From: Bacteroidota bacterium
GTDB taxonomy: Bacteria; Bacteroidota; Bacteroidia; Chitinophagales; JADIYW01
NCBI GenBank assembly: GCA_028288625.1
Contig: JAQBNI010000152.1
Location: 1-64,000, forward strand
Reading direction: 5' to 3'
DNA length: 64,000 nucleotides
The translations under genes and the position numbers were made by a program. The notes below the pieces were generated by a model that made no database searches, was not told where the DNA came from, and was given only the letters and a program-made list of their open reading frames with translations. This document shows positions 40,269-52,806 of the stretch, in pieces (the first letter of the stretch is position 1; each line of letters begins with the position of its first letter).

Positions 40269-41354
40269 ATGCCAACACCAGCCATTTTATTATTAGAAGA
40301 CGGAACATCCTACACCGGGCAAGCCTGCGGCAAGATCGGGACCGCCACCGGGGAAATTTGTTTTAATACATCAATGACAGGTTACCAGGAGCTTTTCACT
40401 GATCCGAGTTATGCAGGACAACTGCTTGTTACCACAAATGTACACGTCGGGAATTATGGCATTAAGAGTGTTGAGGAAGAATCCGCTCACATACAGATTG
40501 CAGGATTGATCTGCCGTGAATACAACAATAATTTTTCACGCAAGCAAGCGGATGAAACGATAGAAGATTATTTTATCCAGAATAATTTAGTAGGAATCAG
40601 CGGGATCGATACGCGCGCCGTAGTTCGTCATGTACGCGAAAAGGGCGCAATGAATGCAATTGTTTCTTCAGAAAATATCGACATCGAATTTCTGAAAAAG
40701 GAATTGAAAAAAGTTCCGAGCATGGAAGGTCTCGAGCTTTCCTCGCAGATCACTACCAACGAATCTTATACGCTCGGTGATGAAAATGCAAAATATAAAA
40801 TTGCAGTATTAGATCTTGGAGTGAAAAAAAATATCCTTCGCAATTTTTTAGAGCGGGATTGTTTTGTAAAAGTGTTTCCTGCAAAAACTTCTTTTGCGGA
40901 GATGAAAAATTTTCAACCGAACGGTTACTTTATTTCCAATGGTCCCGGTGATCCCGGCGTGATGGATTATGCAGTGGATACGGTAAAGCAAATACTGGAT
41001 GAAAATCAGCCGCTGTTCGGTATTTGTTTAGGCAATCAATTGCTTGCACGCGCTGTAGATATCCCGACCTATAAATTGCATCACGGGCACCGCGGAGGCA
41101 ATCATCCGGTAAAGAATTTAAAAACAGGTAAATGCGAAGTAACCACGCAAAATCATGGCTTCTCCGTAGATATGGAAAAACTAAAAGCATCTGATAAAGC
41201 AAAGATGACGCACATCAATTTAAACGATAATACTGTGGAAGGATTGGAGATTGTTGGAAAGAAAGCATTCTCTGTTCAATACCACCCGGAAGCTGCTCCC
41301 GGTCCGCATGATTCAAAATATCTCTTCGATCAGTTTATGGATATGATTGGATAA
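40269..41354 (+). CDS. carA: Carbamoyl-phosphate synthase small subunit
   Basis: LLLEDGTSYTGQACG...FGICLGNQLLARA, QYHPEAAPGPHDS. Confidence 0.98.
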   Translation: MPTPAILLLEDGTSYTGQACGKIGTATGEICFNTSMTGYQELFTDPSYAGQLLVTTNVHVGNYGIKSVEEESAHIQIAGLICREYNNNFSRKQADETIEDYFIQNNLVGISGIDTRAVVRHVREKGAMNAIVSSENIDIEFLKKELKKVPSMEGLELSSQITTNESYTLGDENAKYKIAVLDLGVKKNILRNFLERDCFVKVFPAKTSFAEMKNFQPNGYFISNGPGDPGVMDYAVDTVKQILDENQPLFGICLGNQLLARAVDIPTYKLHHGHRGGNHPVKNLKTGKCEVTTQNHGFSVDMEKLKASDKAKMTHINLNDNTVEGLEIVGKKAFSVQYHPEAAPGPHDSKYLFDQFMDMIG

Positions 41355-41359
41355 TATCA

Positions 41360-41386
41360 TCATCCTGGGTAACGCGAAGGATCTGC
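41360..41386. repeat. Imperfect inverted repeat TCATCCTGGGTAACGCGAAGGATCTGC downstream of carA
   Basis: ATCCT...AGGAT arms; resembles the dispersed intergenic TCATCCTGAGCGAAGCGAAGGATCTGC-type element recalled from many genomes. Confidence 0.5.
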
Positions 41387-41472
41387 CGGACCAACAATCT
41401 AACTTTATTACTCTTCATCAAAAATATAAATACACTTATTATATATCTGAACAAGTTTTTTATCTTTATTAA

Positions 41473-42174
41473 GTGAAGAAAAATTATTTCATAGTTCAGA
41501 GAGGCAGGCAATCGGGTCCAATATCTTTAAGTGAATTGCTTAAGATAAAGTATGAGCCTAACACATTGGTATGGACACAAGGGTTTAAAGAATGGCTAAA
41601 TGTAACTAATAAAGAAGATCTCTTTCAAAAATTAGGCATTACTCTTGAAGACTTACAATCCAATAGTCCTTCACAGACATCTTCCCAACCAAAAGTTTTT
41701 ACAGGCAGCACAGTAATTACCGGCACGCCAAATAGTGCAGGTCCTTTTATTTCAAATGACATCTCCAATACACATGGTTATATACTCGCCGGCAGGGGAA
41801 AAAGATTCCTGGCATTTATTTTTAACTGGATAATGACGGCATTCGCTGCAAAATTAATTCCGAATTCATACGGCGAATACGATGGGTTAGCATTCATATT
41901 TATTCCTTTAACCGCTGTTGTCAGCTACAATCTTTGGAGTGGAAATATCGGGCATAAGATACTTGGCTTAAAAGTAATTCATGCAGTGAGCGGCGAGGAT
42001 ATAAAAAATCCGCTGATTGGTTTTCTCCGGGAATTATCCAAAAACATGTTGATGTGGTTCACGTTGCCCATCATCTGGTTATTGTGGGATAAAAGAAAAC
42101 AAAATGTATACGATAAAATATTCAGAACATTAGTAGTGGAACAACATAAAGCAATACAGGATGCTCATTTTTAA
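41473..42174 (+). CDS. GYF_2-like + RDD family membrane protein (GTG start)
   Basis: N-terminal FIVQRGRQSGPISLSELLKIKYEPNTLVWTQGFKEW; C-terminal RDD-like AGRGKRFLAFIFNW...NIGHKILGLKV. Confidence 0.75.
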   Translation: MKKNYFIVQRGRQSGPISLSELLKIKYEPNTLVWTQGFKEWLNVTNKEDLFQKLGITLEDLQSNSPSQTSSQPKVFTGSTVITGTPNSAGPFISNDISNTHGYILAGRGKRFLAFIFNWIMTAFAAKLIPNSYGEYDGLAFIFIPLTAVVSYNLWSGNIGHKILGLKVIHAVSGEDIKNPLIGFLRELSKNMLMWFTLPIIWLLWDKRKQNVYDKIFRTLVVEQHKAIQDAHF

Positions 42175-42865
42175 TGCTAAAGGTATAGTTGTTGCTTTAG
42201 CAACATTTATTGTATTGGCACTGGTGATCTGGATGGGTTTAAGTGCAGGTGTATCAGTAATCTTAGCAGGTATAACCGCTTTATTTGTATCAGTAAAAAT
42301 GTCGAAAGGATACACAGGCTTTTTTGCTCTTCCTTCTATATTTATCATTCCAACGCACGTATATGCCGGTATAATTATTATAATCGGGATCGCCATTTTT
42401 ATTAAGGAGCCTGTGTTCCTGGAAAAGAAAGCACCACAGGATATAAGAAAGCAATTGGTGGAAAGAGATATCGCATTACTCGATAGCCAGTATGTAAACA
42501 CTGATCCTGTTGCTAATGATTTGAAAGAATATGTAAGCAGTATAGTAATTAAACAAATGAAACCAGGTGAGATAAAATATCTCGTGAAAGAAAATACGGA
42601 TTCCAGTAAAATATTGGTCCTGGTAAAATTTCCACAGATAAAAGAATTGAGAAAAGAAATGCGTTCGGATTTTATTCAGATCATCCACAAGTATTTTAAA
42701 ATGGATGCTGCAAATGCAGGTAAGAAAATATATATCGGCATTGCTGATAACTCTTCGCTCGCCATAACAGATACTCCTGAAAATGGAATTGAATCATCTT
42801 TTTTACTTGCAAACAGCGGGCAGTTGCTGCCATTTTATGGAAATGAAAATCCTGAAAAATATTAA
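42161..42865 (+). CDS. Putative membrane protein, unknown function
   Basis: Long ORF with N-terminal TM segments; overlaps preceding ORF by 14 nt. Confidence 0.6.
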   Translation: MLIFNAKGIVVALATFIVLALVIWMGLSAGVSVILAGITALFVSVKMSKGYTGFFALPSIFIIPTHVYAGIIIIIGIAIFIKEPVFLEKKAPQDIRKQLVERDIALLDSQYVNTDPVANDLKEYVSSIVIKQMKPGEIKYLVKENTDSSKILVLVKFPQIKELRKEMRSDFIQIIHKYFKMDAANAGKKIYIGIADNSSLAITDTPENGIESSFLLANSGQLLPFYGNENPEKY

Positions 42866-42868
42866 TGT

Positions 42869-43516
42869 ATGGCAAAGATTGGTGTAATCAAAAGGGAATT
42901 GTGGCACAGTGTTGTTGCGGATAAATGTCCAAAGTGCGGAAGTATGTCAGAGTTACAAATAAAGTTTACACAGAACATTTTTGTATTGGGCTTTCCACTG
43001 TTTCCTATGGATAAAAAAGTGGAAATTAAATGTACAAACTGTAACCAGGAAATTCCGCTGCATTATGCTCCAAAATATGTTACTGCAAAATATGAAGAGA
43101 TACGACCGGATTTAAAAACGCCAAAATGGGCATATAGCGGCAGTATACTTTTTGGAGGAGTATTACTCTTTATGTTGATCTATATGCCGATAGAGGCTAA
43201 AAAAAATAAAAAGTATATTGATGCTGCAAAACCCGGCGACATATACAAGGTCAGGTACGAAGACCCGAATGCTATATTTCATAAAGACTTGTATTCTATG
43301 CTGAAAGTCGTGGGGGTTAATGGAAATGATGTTTTTATAGTGCCCTGTATTTATGAAAAGAATAGCAGTGATCTTTCTTCCATAACACGTAAACCTGACG
43401 AGGAGATATGGGGAGATGATACCACATACTACACTAAAGAAACATTAAAGAATATGTTAGAAAACCCGTTTTCCTCTGATAAAAAAGAAATGCTGATCAC
43501 AGATATTGACCGGTAG
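42869..43516 (+). CDS. Zinc-ribbon membrane protein, unknown function
   Basis: CPKCGS and CTNCNQ zinc-ribbon knuckles plus one TM segment. Confidence 0.65.
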   Translation: MAKIGVIKRELWHSVVADKCPKCGSMSELQIKFTQNIFVLGFPLFPMDKKVEIKCTNCNQEIPLHYAPKYVTAKYEEIRPDLKTPKWAYSGSILFGGVLLFMLIYMPIEAKKNKKYIDAAKPGDIYKVRYEDPNAIFHKDLYSMLKVVGVNGNDVFIVPCIYEKNSSDLSSITRKPDEEIWGDDTTYYTKETLKNMLENPFSSDKKEMLITDIDR

Positions 43517-43535
43517 ATTATTCTTCATTTTTTTT

Positions 43536-46500
43536 CTATCTCAGCACCGTCACATTTCCTTTTAGCTTTATCTGCTCTCCATTGATACAAGTCCCTTCAA
43601 AAGAATAACCATAAGCATCTTCCTGTGCAGGTTCTCCTTTATAAATACCATCCCAGCCTTTTGTAAGATCATCCGATTCAAAAACTTTATTTCCCCAGCG
43701 ATCATAAACGACTAAATTGCCCGATTGAAGAATTTTTGAACGTACTTTAAAAATATCATTTACGCCGTCGTAATTTGGTGTAAATGAATTTGGGATAAAA
43801 ACATTTTCTGCATCGCAGTTATTGAATATATCTATAAAAATTGAATCAGATCGTCTGCATCCGCGAAGCAGAAGATCTCCCTCAGAGTTTAAATAAATCC
43901 AGCTTGGTTGATTGATAACGGCGAATGGGTTTCGTATATGACTGTTGCTTAAAATTGCTGAACTGATCCAGTTATAATATAAAGGCTGGGAAGAAATTAC
44001 ATCCAGTTGAATGGTATCTCCGGGAGCAACAATTGTTTCTGAAGCAGTGATGGATAAATCAATTGATTGGACAATCGATAATTTTAAATTTATGATGCTG
44101 TCACATCCGTTGCTGGAAATAAGTGTATCACTATATATTCCAGGTTGATCATAAAAATGATTACCAATATGAATTCTATGACCTATGCAAATAGTTGTAT
44201 CAATATTTCTTATGCCTTTTTTTAAGACTGTAAGATTTAATGTATAAAAGGTATCGCATGAAGAAGATAAAATAGTATCTGTATACGTCCCGCTATTTGT
44301 GTAAACATGATTATTAAGAGTTGCGCTTTCACCTTCACAAATCGTATTGTTTAAAGTATATGCGGCATTGCTGACAAGCCGGTAAGTAGTGCTAAAAGAA
44401 TCCTTGCAGTTATTGATGTTGACGAATCTAATTATGTGATATAAACCAGTATCTGCAGAAACAACACCATTAATGCGCATGGTGTCACCAATAAATACAG
44501 TACCATCAGGTCTCGTCCAGTAATATGTAAAAAAGGGCGACGACTGATAAAACAAAATCACGTTTCCTCCGATACATGAAGAGCCTATTATATTAACCGG
44601 TGGAAAGATCAACGTATCTACTCCAAAGTTTAAAATATTAGAGTTACCGCAGGCATCTACAATTCGGGTGACGTAATCTCCAATAGGAATAAAATCAAAT
44701 ACATTGGAAGTTTGTAAAGGATACAATTTCGGTCCGGAGATTACTTCATATTGGTAAGGTGGAAGTCCTTTTGTACTATCCGGATGTAATTCTGCATAAC
44801 GGTTGCCGTTGCAATAAATAATTGAAAAACTGGCGACTTGAGGAGGACGATACAAAGGTATTTCAACAGTATCATAAGCTATCCAGCAATTTTTAATATT
44901 TTCATTGATAGGCTCTCCATTTTGAGGATACTCAATTTGAAGAGTATACTTGCCGGATGGAATAGAAGTAATGGAGTCGAATAGGTTAAGGTAATCATGG
45001 TAGTCATAAATACGTCTTCCCGAGTCATTATAAATAGATGCGCTCAAAAAATAAGCATCATAACAATTTGTTTTATAGTATAAAATATTTTCACCTAAAC
45101 ATCCTCTTTTATACCATGATGTATGATGAAGTAAAGTCAAATTACTTTCTAAAACAGTAACCGAATCAAAAACTATATTTCCACAAGAATCTGTTACCTT
45201 GAATTTATAAATCCCTTCGGGTAAATTTTTTAGGTCTATATAGAAATAATCTATTACGCTAATACCACCTGTGTAAATTCCGTCTGCAGAAAAATGCGTA
45301 TAGGTTTTAGGATAAATAATAGAATCTGAATAGCTGTATTTAGGCGTTGTACTATGCAAGTATCGGGGACCCGATAAAATTTCCAACTTTAATCCCGGTC
45401 CGAAACCATAAAACCGTAATTCAGAGGCAGCCGTTGAATCGATACAACCGTCATATACAAGTGATCGTACAAAAGGCTTTCCAACACTTGGAAAAATAGT
45501 ATCAAATGAATATACAGTACCACATTTGTCAGTAATGGTTATCAGATAGTTTCTGCCGGAAACTTTTGGGGTAATGTTTAGTAATCCTGAAAAGATCTGT
45601 GACGTCTGAACAATTTTATTTGAATCAACGTCTTTAACGGTCATGGTTAAAGGATATTTTGGATCTAAATAATAGTACCCAAAGCCTCCATACACATTCC
45701 GATAGATGTCCAATATTGCACCTAAATCTCCTGTGCAAGTATGTTCACTATACCATAGTCTAACGGTAAATAAGAATTCCGGAATTTTTTTTGTAAATGA
45801 AATCTTTCTACCACAATCGTCAAATAAAACATAACTGAAATTCGAATTATAGGTTACATTCGGAAAAGTATCTGTTATAGAATATTCATTTACTCCTGTT
45901 CGATAATAATTTGATTGATCGAGTTTAGGATATACAAATTTTGTTATGGTATCATTTAAATGATACATCACCAGTTTCAGCGGAGAAGTATAATGGAGGT
46001 TGGAACTAAAAAATACAAAATTCAGCCTTATGGTATCGCAGCCAATTTTACTAACTCTTGCATTATCAACCCCCGAAAAAACTGTGTCGGTGTTTTCAAT
46101 AATAATTGTCCGTGTAACAAAATTCTGACAGGAATCATACATCCGTAAAGTATACGTACTTGACTTTAAATTATTAAACGTATCGCTGTTTTGTGTTGTT
46201 ACTACACTTGTTATTGTGTTCGTCAAAACCCAATTATATGGCTTTCTTCCTGTGGACGAAATGGGGTGACCAATGATCTGTCCATCGCTTCCCCCATAAC
46301 ATGTAGGTAAATTTCCAACAGGTATAAAATCCGGTACTACATAGCCGGAACCTTTTATAATCACCGTTTGTGTATCCCTTTCTCCGGTAATATTTGTAGC
46401 AGCAACCACATAAGTTCCGGGAAATAATCCCTGGAACAAAGAATCACTCTGCAATGGTCTTGTTTCAGGTCCTGAGAGAATGGAATACAATACAGGCGGT

Positions 46501-46658
46501 TGGGTTGTTGTTGCAAACACAGTAATAGTTCCATTATTCGGACAGCGGCTGATCGTCGTCTTCACAGAATCGATAGAAACAGATGCATATGAAATGTTGT
46601 AACAGCTGAATAGAATTACAGTTACGATTAACGACTTTATGAATTGATAAATGTGCAC
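43536..46658 (-). CDS. T9SS type B sorting domain (gliding-motility-associated C-terminal) secreted protein
   Basis: C-terminus FIPNSFTPNYDGVNDIFKVRS...VYDRWGNKVFESDDLTKGWDGIYKGEPAQEDAYGYSFEG; signal peptide. Confidence 0.92.
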   Translation of the reverse strand: MHIYQFIKSLIVTVILFSCYNISYASVSIDSVKTTISRCPNNGTITVFATTTQPPVLYSILSGPETRPLQSDSLFQGLFPGTYVVAATNITGERDTQTVIIKGSGYVVPDFIPVGNLPTCYGGSDGQIIGHPISSTGRKPYNWVLTNTITSVVTTQNSDTFNNLKSSTYTLRMYDSCQNFVTRTIIIENTDTVFSGVDNARVSKIGCDTIRLNFVFFSSNLHYTSPLKLVMYHLNDTITKFVYPKLDQSNYYRTGVNEYSITDTFPNVTYNSNFSYVLFDDCGRKISFTKKIPEFLFTVRLWYSEHTCTGDLGAILDIYRNVYGGFGYYYLDPKYPLTMTVKDVDSNKIVQTSQIFSGLLNITPKVSGRNYLITITDKCGTVYSFDTIFPSVGKPFVRSLVYDGCIDSTAASELRFYGFGPGLKLEILSGPRYLHSTTPKYSYSDSIIYPKTYTHFSADGIYTGGISVIDYFYIDLKNLPEGIYKFKVTDSCGNIVFDSVTVLESNLTLLHHTSWYKRGCLGENILYYKTNCYDAYFLSASIYNDSGRRIYDYHDYLNLFDSITSIPSGKYTLQIEYPQNGEPINENIKNCWIAYDTVEIPLYRPPQVASFSIIYCNGNRYAELHPDSTKGLPPYQYEVISGPKLYPLQTSNVFDFIPIGDYVTRIVDACGNSNILNFGVDTLIFPPVNIIGSSCIGGNVILFYQSSPFFTYYWTRPDGTVFIGDTMRINGVVSADTGLYHIIRFVNINNCKDSFSTTYRLVSNAAYTLNNTICEGESATLNNHVYTNSGTYTDTILSSSCDTFYTLNLTVLKKGIRNIDTTICIGHRIHIGNHFYDQPGIYSDTLISSNGCDSIINLKLSIVQSIDLSITASETIVAPGDTIQLDVISSQPLYYNWISSAILSNSHIRNPFAVINQPSWIYLNSEGDLLLRGCRRSDSIFIDIFNNCDAENVFIPNSFTPNYDGVNDIFKVRSKILQSGNLVVYDRWGNKVFESDDLTKGWDGIYKGEPAQEDAYGYSFEGTCINGEQIKLKGNVTVLR

Positions 46659-46778
46659 CGGCTAGTCTAAATATAAGATTATTTTTTATTTATATATAAT
46701 GCAGCCATTCTAAACCTTTCACTTTTCATTTTGTTCTACTCACGACTGAAACCCTTTAATTCTTAATAAATAATACAG

Positions 46779-48308
46779 ATGAAAAAAATATACTTCCTTA
46801 TAGGGTTCTTTATTAATACAATTTGTCTTCACGCACAAAACCATTACTGGCTGCAGCAGTTCGGCGCAGAAAATACATTGCTTGGCGGTGCAGTAGTAGG
46901 TGGAGTTAGCGACAATGCTGCCATGTATTATAATCCCGCACGCTTGGGATTTATTACTGCAACAAAAATAAGTGTAAGCGCAAATGCATATGGTGTGGAT
47001 CTGATAAAATTGAAGAATGCCGCAGGAAACGGGTTGGAGCTTAAATCAAGTAAATTATTGCTGTATCCGCAGATTGCTTCCGGCTCTATCGATATTAAAA
47101 AGAAAAGAAAATTAAAATTCATATATGGAACTCTTGTAAGGTACAGGAGCCAGATACACTTCGAACAGGAAAATTCGATGAATTATAATGTATTTACAAA
47201 ATTACCCGGAGATGAATTTTACGATGCGCGTGTCGACTTTGACTACAATGTTATTGCCAACTGGATTGGCGGCTCTCTCGCGTACAGGTTGAATGATAAC
47301 TGGTCCATTGGCTATACGCAGTTTTTTACTTATATCAACGTTCAGTATCACCAAGGGTACACAATCACCACGGATAATCATATCTCAAAAACAGATTTTG
47401 TCTCTTCAAATAATCACAGTTTAAATTTTAATCTAAATAGTGTCAATGTAATCGAGAAAATAGGAATTGCTTATGAAAAGAAGTCGGCAAAAAAAGAAGA
47501 TTTTTATTATCGTGTAGGATTATGTGCCACTATGCCTTCTTTAAAAATGTATAGCTCAAGCAAGGTGACTCAAATATCTGAACTCAATAATATCGATGAA
47601 CACAATTTTTCAGTTGATTCTTTTTTTACTTCTTCTACGGTATTGAATAATTCAAACAAAAAAATAAAAAGCAACCTGAAAGACCCTGCATCTATTGCCC
47701 TGGGCTTTGAGATTGAAAATAGCAGGATACGCTTTTGTACTACCGTGGAATATTTTTTCCGCGTTAAAGAATATACGATGATCAGGGATAATTCGCAAAC
47801 TGTAAAGCGCCCGGTTCAAAATGGCAAACCTGAATATATCACAGATTATATGACGATACATGAAGCAAAAAGCGGAGTACTCAATGCAGGTTTTGGCATT
47901 GAGTTTAAATTCAATACTCAGAATGAAAATCAAAAGAAAGAACATACGTGGAGTATACTTATTGGCGCAAGAACAGATTTTAATAATGATCAGCTTTATC
48001 GACTGGAAAGAGTAGAGCCTGGTGCAGAACAAATTTACAACCCCGACAATTGGGGGTATATTCATTATTCTGCCGGTGCAGCACTCAATAGAAGATCTGA
48101 TAAATTTACATTCGGACTGGATTACGGACGGGGCATTACGGTTAAATCCATGCAGGCTATCAATATAACCGAACCAACTTCAGCAAATTTTTTATTAGGG
48201 CTAAAACAAAAAACTGTTGTGCCAAAAGTAAATGCTATTAATATTGTGATCGGCTATACTTATAGCTTTATTAAAACCGATAAGCTGGTTAACATGAAAG
48301 TACTTTAA
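46779..48308 (+). CDS. Outer-membrane transport-like protein (FadL/OmpP1-like)
   Basis: Signal peptide; GVSDNAAMYYNPARLGFI resembles FadL/OmpP1 N-termini; beta-strand-like periodicity. Confidence 0.65.
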   Translation: MKKIYFLIGFFINTICLHAQNHYWLQQFGAENTLLGGAVVGGVSDNAAMYYNPARLGFITATKISVSANAYGVDLIKLKNAAGNGLELKSSKLLLYPQIASGSIDIKKKRKLKFIYGTLVRYRSQIHFEQENSMNYNVFTKLPGDEFYDARVDFDYNVIANWIGGSLAYRLNDNWSIGYTQFFTYINVQYHQGYTITTDNHISKTDFVSSNNHSLNFNLNSVNVIEKIGIAYEKKSAKKEDFYYRVGLCATMPSLKMYSSSKVTQISELNNIDEHNFSVDSFFTSSTVLNNSNKKIKSNLKDPASIALGFEIENSRIRFCTTVEYFFRVKEYTMIRDNSQTVKRPVQNGKPEYITDYMTIHEAKSGVLNAGFGIEFKFNTQNENQKKEHTWSILIGARTDFNNDQLYRLERVEPGAEQIYNPDNWGYIHYSAGAALNRRSDKFTFGLDYGRGITVKSMQAINITEPTSANFLLGLKQKTVVPKVNAINIVIGYTYSFIKTDKLVNMKVL

Positions 48309-48357
48309 AGTGATAGTGAAAAGGATTGCTGTGAACTGTGATCCCTACAGTGAACTT

Positions 48358-49569
48358 CTACACCGTTGCAATTACTTCCTGCTTTTTCTTTCTCTGCGCA
48401 TCATATAATTCTTTCAGTAATCCGCGCGCTATCAACAGCTTCATGATCTCGTTTGTACCTGCATATATTCGTGCCACGCGGCAATCTGCATATGCGCGTG
48501 CAATGTAGTACTCCCACATGTATCCATACCCGCCATGCAGCTGCAGACACTCATCCACAATGAGCTGGTGAATATCCGTACATGAATATTTTGCCATCGA
48601 AGCAACTTCCGGAGTGAGTTCTCCTTTATTAAACAATTCAACACACCTGTCGCAAAAAGTCTGGTGTATTTGTAATTGTGTAGCAAGCTCGGCAAATTTA
48701 AACTGTGTATTCTGAAACCCTGCTATCGGTTGTTTAAATGCTTGCCTGGATAAACTATATTCAATTGTATTTTCCAGAGCGCCTTCCGCACCGCCAACAG
48801 CCATTAATGCCACGGACAATCTTTCTCTTCCCAGTTTCTGCATCATATAAATAAATCCCTTTCCAACTTCTCCCAATAAATTATTTTTCGGAATTTCAAC
48901 ATTGTCAAAAAATAATTCGCACGTATCCTGCGCTTTCATTCCAATTTTCTTAAACGGTTTTCCTTTTGAAAATCCTGTTCGTTCCGCTTCCACAACAAAC
49001 AAGCTGATGCCGTTATCTTTTTCATTAATGATCGTTCGTGCAGCGATGATTACCAGGTCGCACATATAACCATTCGTGATAAATGTCTTTTGTCCATTCA
49101 CTACATAGTGGTCACCCATATCTACCGCAGTAGTTTTTAGTGCCTGCAAATCGCTGCCGCAGCCGGGCTCTGTCATGCCGATGGAAGTAATGATTTCACC
49201 GGTGCACATTTTCGGAAGCCATCTTTGCTTTTGTTCTTCTGTGCCGTAATCAACAATATAAGGGGCTACAATGTCTGAGTGAAGGAAAAATCCCGGACCG
49301 GTGTAACCCGCTTTAGGAATTTCTTCCGTGATGAGCGCGTTAAACGAAAAATCCAAGCCTGCCCCGCCATAATCAAGCGAAACATCCATGCAAAGCAAAC
49401 CCGTTTCACCTGCCTTTAACCACACTTCGCGGCTCACCATGCCATTTTCTTCCCATTGTGCATGGTGCGGTGCAATTTCTTTTTCAATGAATTGCTGCGT
49501 GGTTTTAAGAAGCATATCGTGCTCTTCTGTATTGTAGATACTTCGCTTTAATTTTATATTGGAAAACAT
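48358..49569 (-). CDS. Acyl-CoA dehydrogenase
   Basis: IGMTEPGCGSDLQALKTTA, LQLHGGYGYMWEY, RIYAGTNEIMK. Confidence 0.95.
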   Translation of the reverse strand: MFSNIKLKRSIYNTEEHDMLLKTTQQFIEKEIAPHHAQWEENGMVSREVWLKAGETGLLCMDVSLDYGGAGLDFSFNALITEEIPKAGYTGPGFFLHSDIVAPYIVDYGTEEQKQRWLPKMCTGEIITSIGMTEPGCGSDLQALKTTAVDMGDHYVVNGQKTFITNGYMCDLVIIAARTIINEKDNGISLFVVEAERTGFSKGKPFKKIGMKAQDTCELFFDNVEIPKNNLLGEVGKGFIYMMQKLGRERLSVALMAVGGAEGALENTIEYSLSRQAFKQPIAGFQNTQFKFAELATQLQIHQTFCDRCVELFNKGELTPEVASMAKYSCTDIHQLIVDECLQLHGGYGYMWEYYIARAYADCRVARIYAGTNEIMKLLIARGLLKELYDAQRKKKQEVIATV

Positions 49570-49703
49570 AGTTGGTTATTTATCTCAAAAATAAGGAGAA
49601 ATGCAGGAATTCTGTATTAATTCAAAATTACTCAATATTATTTTTGAGTATGGTGTTCGTGAATACTTTGCATTTCATAATTCAAAATTCATAATTTTAA
49701 TAC

Positions 49704-50459
49704 ATGAACACCAAACAACGCTTCTCCGACCGTGTAGAAAATTACATTAAATACCGACCGGGATATCCCGATGAAATTATTCCGGCATTACAACTCGAGA
49801 TCGGTTTAATGTCCGGTGATATTGTCGCCGACATCGGCAGCGGTACGGGCATTTCTGCAAAGATATTTTTAGAGAACGGAAATAAAGTATACGGCGTGGA
49901 GCCCAACGAGCCTATGCGAAATGCAGCGGAAGATCTGTTGAAAGATTATGATGATTTTATCAGCGTGGAAGGCAGTTCGGAACAAACAAATCTTGAAGAC
50001 GGATCCATTGATCTGATTGTTTGCGCGCAAGCGTTTCACTGGTTCGATCGTGCAAAGACAAAGATAGAATTTGAACGCATCGGATCAAGCGGCGCGCATC
50101 TTGCGTTGATGTTTAATGACCGGAAAGCATCGGAGCCTTTTCACCAGGGTTACGAAAAAATCATACAGGATTTTTCCATAGATTATAATGAAGTTTCACA
50201 CCGCAATATTTCCGAAGAGATTATTAAGGAATTTTACGCACCGCATAAGTATAAAAAATTTGTACTCGATTATGCCCAGCAGTTCGACTTGGATGGTTTG
50301 ATCGGTCGTGTGTTATCATCTTCTTATATGCCGAATGAAGACCATCCAAATTTTCCACAGTTAAAAAATGCAATCGTTGATCTTTTCAACACACACAAAC
50401 AAAACGGAATAGTTACTTTTGCCTACGAAACCAGTTTATTTATAGGAAGGTTAAAATAA
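49704..50459 (+). CDS. Class I SAM-dependent methyltransferase
   Basis: VADIGSGTGISAKIFLENGNKVYGVEPNEPM. Confidence 0.92.
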   Translation: MNTKQRFSDRVENYIKYRPGYPDEIIPALQLEIGLMSGDIVADIGSGTGISAKIFLENGNKVYGVEPNEPMRNAAEDLLKDYDDFISVEGSSEQTNLEDGSIDLIVCAQAFHWFDRAKTKIEFERIGSSGAHLALMFNDRKASEPFHQGYEKIIQDFSIDYNEVSHRNISEEIIKEFYAPHKYKKFVLDYAQQFDLDGLIGRVLSSSYMPNEDHPNFPQLKNAIVDLFNTHKQNGIVTFAYETSLFIGRLK

Positions 50460-50480
50460 TTTTTAAATCTTAATTCATAA

Positions 50481-51770
<1,290 letters not shown>

Positions 51771-51801
51771 TTTCAAATATTTCAATTGTAGAATTATAAA
51801 A

Positions 51802-52806
51802 ATGATGAACGGTTTAAAACTATTTTTTCTAATTCCACTTATGTCTTTTGCAGCTTTTACAAAAGCAGCAGATTATCCTGCAAAAATCTATCACTTAACC
51901 GATTCCGCGAATAAAATTAATTATTCAGAAACCGAGAAAAAGATTTCATCCCTGGTAAAAAATCACAATAACAATCCCTATGTGTATTGTGCAAGATCCG
52001 CATTCTACTATAAATTTAACCAGGAGGAATTAGCTTTAAAAGATATCAGCACTGCGATTGAATTGATCCCTGAAAAATATGACTTTTTCGAAGCGCGTTG
52101 TCAATTGTATATGAGCTACGAGCGGTACGATGAGGCATTTAAGGATATCAATTCTATGTTTAGAATGGACTCCACTATTCCGGATCCATATATTTACAGG
52201 GGCAATTATTATTTTAATACAGATAACCTGCATGTAGCTTTTGAGAATTATGATAAAGCTATCGGAATTTTTGAAAAGAACCATGCGCATTGTCATATAA
52301 TACTGAATAGTTATTACTTCCGCGGCGAATTAAATCTTGCATTTGGCAATGCAGATAAAGCGATAGAAGATTTTAGTAAGATAATTAACCTGACAAAAGA
52401 TCATGTGCATGCAGGTGATTATTACATGAGGGCATTGGCATACGCTGTTAAAGGGGATTCGTTCAACATGCGCCATGATATTGATTCGTCACTATCACAA
52501 AAGCCTGATAATGGCTGGTCGGTTTATATATATGCATTAAAGGGTGATACTTTAAATACAGGCAAGATGATCAGTGCATCCATACTTAAGGAAAAAATGC
52601 CATGGGAAAAACCATATGATAAAAACTACCGTTTAGCACGTTATTATGCGGTGGCAAATCAAAAAGAGAAAGCATTTAAATATTTAGAGGAAGCGTTGTT
52701 GTCCGGATATAAAAGCTTTAACTGGATAAAAGCAGATTATATGCTTAATAATATCAGAAACACACCAGAGTATACTGCACTGATAGAAAAATATGAAAAG
52801 AAGTAA
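51802..52806 (+). CDS. TPR-repeat periplasmic protein
   Basis: Signal peptide and multiple TPR-like repeats. Confidence 0.75.
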   Translation: MMNGLKLFFLIPLMSFAAFTKAADYPAKIYHLTDSANKINYSETEKKISSLVKNHNNNPYVYCARSAFYYKFNQEELALKDISTAIELIPEKYDFFEARCQLYMSYERYDEAFKDINSMFRMDSTIPDPYIYRGNYYFNTDNLHVAFENYDKAIGIFEKNHAHCHIILNSYYFRGELNLAFGNADKAIEDFSKIINLTKDHVHAGDYYMRALAYAVKGDSFNMRHDIDSSLSQKPDNGWSVYIYALKGDTLNTGKMISASILKEKMPWEKPYDKNYRLARYYAVANQKEKAFKYLEEALLSGYKSFNWIKADYMLNNIRNTPEYTALIEKYEKK

